The translations under genes and the position numbers were made by a program. 12,159 bases of DNA from DATBLZ01 sp036555065 (GTDB taxonomy: Bacteria > Pseudomonadota > Gammaproteobacteria > Steroidobacterales > Rariloculaceae). The notes under the pieces are model-generated. The model had not been told where the DNA came from. It searched no databases and saw only the letters and a list, made by a program, of their open reading frames with translations. The number at the start of each line of letters is the position of its first letter. The stretch's first letter is position 1. The DNA is taken from positions 1-12,159 of the forward strand of contig DATBLZ010000048.1 in assembly GCA_036555065.1 (NCBI GenBank), written 5' to 3'. Positions 1 through 6,688 of this stretch are shown here, one piece after another.

Positions 1-1674
1 TCGCCCCGGGTTCCCGAGCGGCGGCAGGTTCAGATGGCGAATTGCCGGATGATCGCGCGGCCCGTCGCCGTTCGGCACTTGCCACGCGATCTCGCCTGCA
101 CGCATGTCGAATGCCGTGATGCGGCCGTAGGGCGGCTTGAAGAGCGGCAGCCCCTGCGGCCCGCCCATCCAGAGCCGCATACCTTTGACGTAGCGCAAGT
201 CGGTGAACGCGGGATCGCCGGGGACTAGGTCCGCGACGAATGGCGAGTACATCGACGGCACGTAGAAGCGCTGCGTCTCCGGATCGAACGCGGCGCCGTG
301 CCAATTCGCGCCCCCTTGCGATCCCGGCATCTGAATCGTGCCGAGATTGCGCCCTTCGTCGTCGCGAACCGTCGGCGGAGTGAACAGCGGCCCCGTCGTG
401 TAGCGCGCGACGATCTCGAGCGCTTCTTTGCGAAGCTCGGGTGTGAAGTCGATGAGGTTTTCCTCGACCGAGCCTTGGAGATCGAACGCGGGCGGCTTCG
501 TCGGAAACGGCTGCGTCGGCGACGTGCGCTCGCCGGGCACGTTCGAAGCCGGCACGGGACGTTCCTCGATCGGCCAAACGGGCTCGCCGGTCGCGCGGTC
601 GAGCACGAACACGAACGCATGCTTCGTCACTTGCGCGACGGCCTTGATCGCGCGGCCGTCGACTTCGATGTCCATGAGCACGGGTGCGGCGGGCAGATCG
701 TAGTCCCACAGGTCGTGGTGAACGGTTTGGAAGTGCCACCGGCGCACGCCGGTTTTCGCGTCGACGGCGACGAGGCTTTGGCTAAATAGATTGTCGCCGA
801 GCCGATGGCCGCCGTACATGTCGTTCGTCGGCGCTGACAGCGGCATATAGAGAAGCCCGAGCTCATCGTCCGCGCTGAACACCGACCAGACCGACGCATG
901 GCCCGTGTAGGTCCACGAGTCGTTCTCCCAAGTCTCCGTGCCGACCTCGCCGCGCTGCGGGATCACGTGGAATACCCAGGCAAGCTTGCCGGTGCGCACG
1001 TCGTAGGCGCGCACGTCGCCGCGGCCGGCGGTTTTGGAATCGAACGTATCGTTCGTCGAGTGGCCGACGATGACGACGTCGCCGACGACGATCGGCGCCC
1101 CGCTCCACGCATGGGTAAGCCCGCGCTCGAGCGCCGCAGAGAGATTCACGCGCCCGCCGGCGCCGAAATCCGGAAAGTGCGCGCCGGTCTTGGCATCGAG
1201 CGCCATGAGGTATTCGCCGCGCTGCACCAAGATCCGCTCTTCGTCGCCGTCGGTCCAATAGGCAACGCCGCGCGTGACCGTGCCTGCGTATCGATTCGGC
1301 CCCTCGTCGAGCGGCGCCTCGACCCAGAGCGTCGCGCCCGTACCGGCATCGAACGCCTCGACGAAGCCGATGCCGTCCGGCGCGTAGAGCCTGCCTGCGA
1401 TCATGAGCGGCGTCGCCCGGTAGCTACTGCCGTAACGGAGGTCGGGCACTTGCGCAAGGATCGATGCATCGACGGCCGGGCGCCGCCATGCAATTCGCAA
1501 CTGCGCGGCGTTGCCCGCGTCGATCTGCGCGAGCGGCGAATACTTCGTCGCGCCGTTGTCGCCGTTATACGCGCGCCACTCGCCGTCGGCGGCACCGTGC
1601 TGCGCCGCTGCCGTGCCCGACGCGAGCCATGCGGCCAGCGCATAGCCGAGCACTCGCGGCCGACTTCTCTTCAT
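1..1674 (-). CDS. PQQ-dependent dehydrogenase (quinoprotein glucose-dehydrogenase-like), exported, 3' end cut by window edge
   Basis: The frame is open from an ATG at 1674 to the left edge, giving 558 residues with no stop, so the C-terminus lies outside. Residues 1-24 look like a Sec signal peptide (basic MKRSRPR, then a short hydrophobic run ending TAAA before Q25). The mature start (EWRAYNGD, then ATKYSPL) is typical of PQQ beta-propeller dehydrogenases. Repeated propeller blades end in patterns such as AFDAGTGATLWV, ALDAKTGA and VLDRATGEPVW. The segment HHDLWDYD (319-326) and K351 in the TKHAFVFVLDR stretch correspond to conserved PQQ-site regions of membrane glucose dehydrogenase; matching individual residues is inference. 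The family oxidises sugars or alcohols in the periplasm and passes electrons to quinone or cytochrome; the substrate here is unknown. No N-terminal membrane domain like that of E. coli Gcd is present. The start codon overlaps the upstream gene's stop (ATGA). Confidence 0.9.
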   Translation of the reverse strand, partial: MKRSRPRVLGYALAAWLASGTAAAQHGAADGEWRAYNGDNGATKYSPLAQIDAGNAAQLRIAWRRPAVDASILAQVPDLRYGSSYRATPLMIAGRLYAPDGIGFVEAFDAGTGATLWVEAPLDEGPNRYAGTVTRGVAYWTDGDEERILVQRGEYLMALDAKTGAHFPDFGAGGRVNLSAALERGLTHAWSGAPIVVGDVVIVGHSTNDTFDSKTAGRGDVRAYDVRTGKLAWVFHVIPQRGEVGTETWENDSWTYTGHASVWSVFSADDELGLLYMPLSAPTNDMYGGHRLGDNLFSQSLVAVDAKTGVRRWHFQTVHHDLWDYDLPAAPVLMDIEVDGRAIKAVAQVTKHAFVFVLDRATGEPVWPIEERPVPASNVPGERTSPTQPFPTKPPAFDLQGSVEENLIDFTPELRKEALEIVARYTTGPLFTPPTVRDDEGRNLGTIQMPGSQGGANWHGAAFDPETQRFYVPSMYSPFVADLVPGDPAFTDLRYVKGMRLWMGGPQGLPLFKPPYGRITAFDMRAGEIAWQVPNGDGPRDHPAIRHLNLPPLGNPGR

Positions 1675-2702
1675 TGCGTCCAGTTACGCTCGAGGCATTC
1701 GTACGGGTGCACGCTCATCTCGGGCTTCCAGACGAAGTAGCGGGTCAAGTCGAACGGCGCCGTGAAATACATGGGGTCGGTGACGGTGATGCGGTAGTCG
1801 AGCCGATCATAGGCCGCGTTCGGCGTGAACCGCTCGACGGTGCGTATCTCCTCGCTCTGGGGAACGCCGTCGGGATCGAAGTACTGGGCTTGGATGTGAT
1901 CGGTCTCGACGACGAGCGTTTCGCCTTCGAAGCGCCCGCGGGAGAACCCCATCTGTGTGTGCTCGGCAGGTGCTGCGGCGTCCGGATTCATGTGAATAAC
2001 GCGGAGGGAATCGTATTCCTCGATGCGCATGCGGATCGTGTCGCCGTCGCGCACGAACTCGATCGGCGCCGGCGTAATCATTATGAGCGGCTGGCCTTTC
2101 GTTCCGCAGTGAATGAGATCGTTGTGGAACGGGTCCCACTCGGCGACGACGGCCTTCGCTGCGTCGTTGACTGGATAGCCGCCCTTGAACATCGGGAACG
2201 CCGCGGGATCCGTCATGTTGGTTGCCCAAACGCGAAAGATGCCGTCGGCTTTCGCCTTCGCTTCCTCGACGTTCGAGTCATCGTACGCGCGGCCGATGAG
2301 GTTGCCGTTCTTGCCCGCGGGGAAGTGGGGTTCGTTGTCGCCGAAGGCAAGTTCGTAGCCGCTCGAGAGCAAGATGTTGCGCGCGGACATCGCATTCGCG
2401 GTGCGGCGCGCGGGCGAGCCGGCCATCGTGATGCGGTCCCCGACGCTGATGAGATCGTCGCTGATGCCAAGGATTCGCAGCACGACGATAGCCGGAATCT
2501 CCGCCTCCCAAAGCGCCGTCCCGCCCGTTTCGTTCTCGGTGCGGATCACGAGATGCCCGTGCGGATTGCGCCACGAGATTTCCTCGACCGTGCCGGTCGC
2601 CTCGACGACCTGGCTCGAATCGTAAATCGCGACCGTGCTGTGGTGAGCGACGGCGCCGGCCGCGCTACCCAAACCGACCGCGAGCGTCACTATTCGCAAC
2701 AT
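1671..2702 (-). CDS. Exported DUF6152-like protein, partner gene of the PQQ dehydrogenase
   Basis: 343 residues. Residues 1-19 form a signal peptide ending AGAVA, leaving a mature protein that begins His20-His21. The N-terminal part (about 20-115) has the DUF6152 look: HHS after the signal, then VVEATGTVEEISWRNPHGH and a later ITMAGSPAR, a small beta-rich domain. The C-terminal half contains RMRIEEYDSLRVIHMN (about 224-239), GFSRGRFEGETLVVETDHI (252-270) and VERFTPN (289-295). I recall such motifs from proteins encoded near PQQ dehydrogenases and other secreted oxidoreductases, but their biochemical role is unknown to me. The start is supported by AGAGGGG, 5 bases upstream. The stop codon shares bases with the dehydrogenase start, so the two are almost certainly one operon and may act together in the periplasm. 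An accessory or substrate-handling role is inference only. Confidence 0.8.
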   Translation of the reverse strand: MLRIVTLAVGLGSAAGAVAHHSTVAIYDSSQVVEATGTVEEISWRNPHGHLVIRTENETGGTALWEAEIPAIVVLRILGISDDLISVGDRITMAGSPARRTANAMSARNILLSSGYELAFGDNEPHFPAGKNGNLIGRAYDDSNVEEAKAKADGIFRVWATNMTDPAAFPMFKGGYPVNDAAKAVVAEWDPFHNDLIHCGTKGQPLIMITPAPIEFVRDGDTIRMRIEEYDSLRVIHMNPDAAAPAEHTQMGFSRGRFEGETLVVETDHIQAQYFDPDGVPQSEEIRTVERFTPNAAYDRLDYRITVTDPMYFTAPFDLTRYFVWKPEMSVHPYECLERNWTQ

Positions 2703-2809
2703 GGAATCCCCTCTGCCCGCAGCGCGGGCGCCCGAGAAAGTCTACACCGGTGCGGGAACCCGCGCCTTCCGGTGGCGCGCCCCGAGCCGGAGAGGTAGTC
2801 TAAACGACG
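2703..2809. promoter_or_regulatory. Divergent intergenic region between DUF6152-like gene and MBL lipoprotein gene
   Basis: This 107-base spacer must hold the promoters of both divergent units. On the minus side a strong Shine-Dalgarno stretch AGAGGGG (2714-2708) lies 5 bases before the ATG. A perfect 6-base inverted repeat abuts it (see the repeat at 2715-2729). On the plus side AGAGG (2791-2795) lies 14 bases before the ATG at 2810, longer than ideal. A 9-base near-direct repeat, AGTCTACAC (2739-2747) and AGTCTAAAC (2797-2805), is present. No convincing -35/-10 pair could be fixed by eye. Confidence 0.5.
2715..2729. repeat. Short perfect inverted repeat (6-base arms, 3-base loop)
   Basis: GCCCGC (2715-2720) and GCGGGC (2724-2729) flank the loop AGC. 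The element directly abuts the Shine-Dalgarno sequence of the minus-strand DUF6152-like gene, so its transcript could form a small hairpin there. Such short GC-rich palindromes also arise by chance in DNA of this composition. Confidence 0.35.
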
Positions 2810-4411
2810 ATGTCGCGGATGAAGTTGTTCTTTGCCGCCGCGGTGCTCGCGTTGAGCGCGTGCGGCCCGAGCGCGCCGCCCGACGAGCCCGGCGCCGCGG
2901 CGCCGGGGGCACGATCGACGGCCGCGCTCGCCGCGGCGCTCGTCGAGGCCATGGGCGGCCGGGCCGCGCTCGAGGCCATCGACACGCTCGTGCTCACGGG
3001 CGAAGGCACGCGCACGCGCATGGGGCAGATCGCCGTGACGGGCGGCGAGGACCCGATGGGCTCGCTTGCCGGCGTTACCGAGACGATCGATCTCGAAAAC
3101 GGCCGCGCCGCGTTCGATTACGAGGTCGCCTTCGGCGACTTCCGGATGCACCGCACCGAGGTGTTGACCTCGTTCGAGGGCAAGCCCGTCGGCTGGAACA
3201 CCGGGCCCGATCGGCCGAACGTCGCGGTCTCGCCGAACGGCTTATTCAGCTGGGCCGCGCAAAACTCGCCCGAGATGCTGCTGCGCCGAAACGTGGTCAG
3301 CGTCGCGCTCGCGGCGGCCGCAACCGCGTCCGCGGAGCAGGTGGCCGAGGAGCGTGCGTTCAACGGTAGGGTGTCTTTGTACGGCACGGCCACGCTGCCG
3401 TCGGGTGAAACCGTCGAGCTCTATTTCAATCCGACGACGGGCCTCCTCGACGGCTTCGCGACGCTCGACACCGAAACGACGCTCGGCGACGTCGACGCCG
3501 AGTACGTCCTCGCCGACTATCGTCCCGTGATGCGCTGGACGACTCTCGAAGGAGGTGCACCGCCAGACAGTGCCGCTTCCGCGGAACGCGCGAGCGACGT
3601 CTTGCTGCCGTATTCGATCACGATCCGCAAGCAGGGCCGCCCCTACTCATCGATGGTCTATAGCATGATCTCGGTCAACCGTCCCACGGCGCACGAGACC
3701 TTCACGATCCCGGAGAGCGCTGTCGAGCAAGCGCGCGAAGTCGTTGCGGCCGACGGCCCGTGGGCGCCGCTCGCGTGGAATGAAGTTGCGCCGGGCGTTT
3801 ATCACGCCGTCGGCTACTCGCATCACAGCATGGTCGTCGAGTTTCCGACGTTCGTCGCCGTCATCGAAAGCCCGTACACGGAAGCGCAAGCAATGACGCT
3901 CGCGCGGCGCATCGACGAGGAGATCGACAAGCCCATTCGCTACGTCACGCCGACGCATCCCCACTATGACCACACCGGTGGCATTAGGGCGCTCGCGGCC
4001 CTCGGTGCGACCGTGCTCGTCGCCGCAGGGCACGAGGCGGAGCTCCGCTCCCTCGTCGAGTCGCCGCACACGAATCCGCCCGACGAGCTCGCGCGCGCAT
4101 TGGCGGCCGGTAGCGAGGTCGGCGCCGTCGAAGTGTTCTCGGGCATGACCGTGATCGAGGAAGGCGGCCGCCGGCTCGAGCTCTACGAGGTCACGACGAT
4201 CCCACACGTGAACCCCATGGTTCTCGCGTACGTACCGGACGCCGGCGTGATCTTCCAGAGCGATATATTCTTCGGCGCGGCCAGCCCCGATGCGACCGCA
4301 CTGTACGCCGCGATCCGCGAGCGCGACCTCGACGTGCGGGAAATCGTCGGCGGCCACGGCGGCGTGCTGGCGTTCGCCGCACTGGAAGCCGCCGCGGCAC
4401 CCGCGCGGTAG
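2810..4411 (+). CDS. MBL-fold metallo-hydrolase lipoprotein with large unassigned N-terminal domain
   Basis: 533 residues. The N-terminus MSRMKLFFAAAVLALSACG carries a good lipobox (LSAC, lipid-bearing Cys18). Glycine after it suggests the outer membrane if the organism follows the Lol rules. Residues about 30-290 match no domain I can name; they look beta-rich, perhaps LolA-like (speculative). The C-terminal part is a metallo-beta-lactamase domain: HPHYDH (H383, H385, D387, H388) is the HxHxDH zinc motif, with H466 (IPHVNPM), D485 (FQSDIFF) and H516 (GGHGG) as the remaining ligands. The complete set implies a dinuclear metal hydrolase. Substrate is unknown; lactonase, thioesterase, phosphodiesterase and other activities share this fold. 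M4 (2819) is an alternative start that keeps the lipobox. It is divergent from the DUF6152/PQQ pair, and its stop touches the stop of the amidase gene. Confidence 0.85.
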   Translation: MSRMKLFFAAAVLALSACGPSAPPDEPGAAAPGARSTAALAAALVEAMGGRAALEAIDTLVLTGEGTRTRMGQIAVTGGEDPMGSLAGVTETIDLENGRAAFDYEVAFGDFRMHRTEVLTSFEGKPVGWNTGPDRPNVAVSPNGLFSWAAQNSPEMLLRRNVVSVALAAAATASAEQVAEERAFNGRVSLYGTATLPSGETVELYFNPTTGLLDGFATLDTETTLGDVDAEYVLADYRPVMRWTTLEGGAPPDSAASAERASDVLLPYSITIRKQGRPYSSMVYSMISVNRPTAHETFTIPESAVEQAREVVAADGPWAPLAWNEVAPGVYHAVGYSHHSMVVEFPTFVAVIESPYTEAQAMTLARRIDEEIDKPIRYVTPTHPHYDHTGGIRALAALGATVLVAAGHEAELRSLVESPHTNPPDELARALAAGSEVGAVEVFSGMTVIEEGGRRLELYEVTTIPHVNPMVLAYVPDAGVIFQSDIFFGAASPDATALYAAIRERDLDVREIVGGHGGVLAFAALEAAAAPAR

Positions 4412-5941
4412 TCATTTCTCCAAGCTCGGAACGAACTCCGGCCCCGGCAGCGGCGCACGCGCGCGCTCGAATACGGCCGCGATCTCGATCAGCAGCGCCT
4501 CGCTCTGGGGCCGGCCGATGAATGAGATGCCGACGGGCAATCCGCGGACGAGCTCGGCCGGCACGGTGACGCTCGGGTAGCCCGAGACCGCGGCAAAGCT
4601 CGAGCTTGAGAGCGAGAAACTGTCGCCGTTGACCCAATCCGTTTTCCACGCCGGCGAATTCGTCGGCGCGACGAGCGCATCGAGCGCGTTCGTCGCCAAG
4701 AGCTCATCGAGCCGCGTGCGCATGCCGACGTTGCTCGTCTCGAGCGCCGCGCGGTAGGCCGCTTCGTCCGTAGCGCCCTGCGCCCGCTCGAAGAGCTCTT
4801 GGCCGAAATGGGGCATGACCTCGGCCGCATGCGTTCGGTCGTAGTCGATCAGCGCCGCGAGCGAGCCGGGTCCCGTCGCAACACCCGCGAGATACGCATC
4901 GAGACCGAGTTTGAATTCGTGCAGCAGAACCTGAAGCTCCGGGTCGTTGTCACTTTCGGGCACCGCGACCTCGATCGGATCGACGAGCTCGGCGCCGGCT
5001 TCCGCGAGCAGCGCGAGGGAGCGCGTGACTACGGCTTCGACGTCGGGATTCGCGCCCGCGCCGGGGTGATCGCGAACGACGCCGAGCCGAACGCCGCGCA
5101 AATCGGAGCGCGCCGTCGCGTACGCGCCGGGAGCGGTCGCAACCGTCTGCATCGCCGCGAGCAGCAACGCGGCGCCGGCCACCGTGCGCGCCATCGGCCC
5201 CGCCGTATCCTGGCTCGCCGCGATCGGAATGATGCCGTGTTGGCTCACGAGCCCGAGCGTCGGCTTGATGCCGACGATGCCGTTCGCGCCCGCGGGGCAG
5301 ACGATCGAGCCGTCGGTCTCCGTACCGACCGCAAGCGGCACCAAACCCGCGGCGACGGCGACCGCCGAGCCGCTCGATGAGCCGCACGGGTTGCGGTCGA
5401 GCACATAGGGATTGTGCGTCTGCCCGCCCAAGCTGCTCCACCCGCTCGTCGAGTGCGTCGAGCGGAAATTCGCCCACTCGCTCAAGTTCGCCTTCCCGAT
5501 AATCACCGCGCCGGCAGCGCGCAGGCGCGTAACGAGCTCGGCGTCGGCGGCCGCGTGGTGCTCGGCAAGCGCGAGCGACCCGGCGCTCGTCGCCATCCTG
5601 TCGGCCGTGTCGATGCTGGCCTTGAGCACGACGGGGATGCCGTGCAGCGGGCCGACGGGACCTGCGGCCGCGAATCGCCGGTCGAGCTCGCGCGCGATCT
5701 CGATTGCGTCGGGGTTCGTCTCGATGACCGCGTTGAGCTTCGGCCCCGCGTCATCGAGCGCGGCAATACGCGCGAGCGCCGCGCGCGTCACGCGCTCGGC
5801 GGAGACTCTGCCGGCCGCGATCTCGACCACGAGCGCGGGCGCATCGAGAGCGAGCAATGCCAGATCCGTATCGTCGGGCGCGCGCGTGCACGTGCTTGCT
5901 CCGACCAGAAGGACAAGCACGACGACGCGCGAATGACGCAT
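4412..5941 (-). CDS. Exported amidase (amidase-signature family, peptide-amidase-like)
   Basis: 509 residues. The N-terminus (MRHSRVVVLVLLVGASTC) is a signal sequence. Cys18 could be lipidated, but threonine before it makes a poor lipobox. The Ser-Ser-Lys triad of the amidase-signature family is visible: K107 in GIPVVLKASIDT, cis-Ser188 in NPCGSSSGSAVAVAAG, and nucleophile S212 in GTETDGSIVCPA. IPIAASQDTAGPMARTV (238-254) is also family-typical. The CGSSSGS and TETDGSIVCP variants, and the 24-residue Ser-Ser spacing, resemble bacterial peptide amidase (Pam), which removes C-terminal amides from peptides. Substrate assignment is inference; other C-N hydrolases, including nylon-oligomer hydrolases, share the scaffold. 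It is not expected to be GatA, because it is exported and no gatB/gatC is nearby. It follows kdpE by 48 bases on the same strand, so it may be transcribed from the kdp operon. The ribosome site is weak (AAGGA, about 16 bases upstream). Confidence 0.9.
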   Translation of the reverse strand: MRHSRVVVLVLLVGASTCTRAPDDTDLALLALDAPALVVEIAAGRVSAERVTRAALARIAALDDAGPKLNAVIETNPDAIEIARELDRRFAAAGPVGPLHGIPVVLKASIDTADRMATSAGSLALAEHHAAADAELVTRLRAAGAVIIGKANLSEWANFRSTHSTSGWSSLGGQTHNPYVLDRNPCGSSSGSAVAVAAGLVPLAVGTETDGSIVCPAGANGIVGIKPTLGLVSQHGIIPIAASQDTAGPMARTVAGAALLLAAMQTVATAPGAYATARSDLRGVRLGVVRDHPGAGANPDVEAVVTRSLALLAEAGAELVDPIEVAVPESDNDPELQVLLHEFKLGLDAYLAGVATGPGSLAALIDYDRTHAAEVMPHFGQELFERAQGATDEAAYRAALETSNVGMRTRLDELLATNALDALVAPTNSPAWKTDWVNGDSFSLSSSSFAAVSGYPSVTVPAELVRGLPVGISFIGRPQSEALLIEIAAVFERARAPLPGPEFVPSLEK

Positions 5942-5989
5942 GGCCGCATTCTCGGTCCTTGCGGTGCCGGGCGCAAACGGCTCGTCGCG

Positions 5990-6688
5990 TCAGTCTTCGG
6001 ATGGCCGCAGGCGGTAACCCAAGCCCGCTTCGGTCACAAGATGCTTCGGCCGATGCGGATCGGCCTCGAGCTTGTCGCGAAGATTCTTGATGCAGCCTCG
6101 GAGGCTGCCCGTGTCGCCGATTTTGCCCGGCCCCCAGGCTTCGCGGAGCAACTGATCTTGCCGCACGATCATCCCGCTGTGGCGTGCGAGGCTCTCGAGC
6201 ACGCGATACTCGAGGGGCGTCAGGTGAATGGGGCCGTCACGGCCGCGCGCCTCGCGCCGCGCGAGGCTGATCTCGTTTGTACCGAAACGCAGCACGGCGT
6301 CCGGCTCGGTGCTACGTACGCCGCGGCGGAGCGCCGCGCGCACGCGCGCGAGAAGCTCCGCCGAGCTGAACGGCTTCGTGACGTAGTCGTCGGCGCCCGC
6401 ATCGAGCGCCGCGACTTTCTGCGGCTCCAACGTTCGCGCCGACAGCACGATGATCGGCATCGGCGACCAGGCGCGCACGCGGCGGATGACTTCGAGCCCG
6501 TCGCCGTCCGGCAAACCGAGGTCGACAATCAATAAGTCCGGCTTGTGCGAACGCGCCTCGATCTCGGCTCGCTGCGCCATGCTTGCTTCGACGACACGGT
6601 AGTTCTCCGCCGTCAACAGGACGCGCAGAACGTCGCGAATGCCGGCATCGTCTTCGACGACGAGAACTTGGTGCATCGCGCGAGTCAC
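5990..6688 (-). CDS. kdpE: KdpE, OmpR/PhoB-type response regulator of the Kdp potassium system
   Basis: 232 residues. The receiver domain (about 6-120) has acidic residues E12, D13 and D14, phospho-acceptor D56 (LIVDLGLPDGDG), S83 and K105 (VTKPF). The winged-helix output domain (about 132-229) includes IHLTPLEYRVLESLARHSG and ends HLVTEAGLGYRL, as in KdpE. Phosphorylated by KdpD, it activates kdp structural genes under K+ limitation or osmotic stress. The GTG start at 6688 overlaps the kdpD stop (GTGA) and has a well-placed GGAG. The ATG at 6676 would give MHQVLVVEDD, closer to the usual KdpE N-terminus, and is the alternative. The segment DTGSLRGCIKNLRDKLE (192-208) differs from the DTHYLR...LR.KLE form common in KdpE. 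Confidence 0.95.
   Translation of the reverse strand: MTRAMHQVLVVEDDAGIRDVLRVLLTAENYRVVEASMAQRAEIEARSHKPDLLIVDLGLPDGDGLEVIRRVRAWSPMPIIVLSARTLEPQKVAALDAGADDYVTKPFSSAELLARVRAALRRGVRSTEPDAVLRFGTNEISLARREARGRDGPIHLTPLEYRVLESLARHSGMIVRQDQLLREAWGPGKIGDTGSLRGCIKNLRDKLEADPHRPKHLVTEAGLGYRLRPSED

Noticed and set aside
898..2798. Plus-strand open frames 898-1740 and 1464-2798
   Set aside because: Antisense to the PQQ dehydrogenase and DUF6152-like genes. They overlap one another and have no family features or ribosome sites.
3647..4357. Minus-strand 236-codon frame opposite the MBL gene
   Set aside because: Shadow of the metal-hydrolase coding frame, which carries all zinc ligands.
5944..5964. Inverted repeat CCGCA/TGCGG as a terminator after kdpE
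   Set aside because: Five-base arms with an 11-base loop and no following T-run on the minus strand; too weak to call.
5414..6535. Plus-strand open frame of 373 codons
   Set aside because: It lies opposite the amidase and kdpE, both clear genes. The translation is compositionally biased and carries no recognisable motif.
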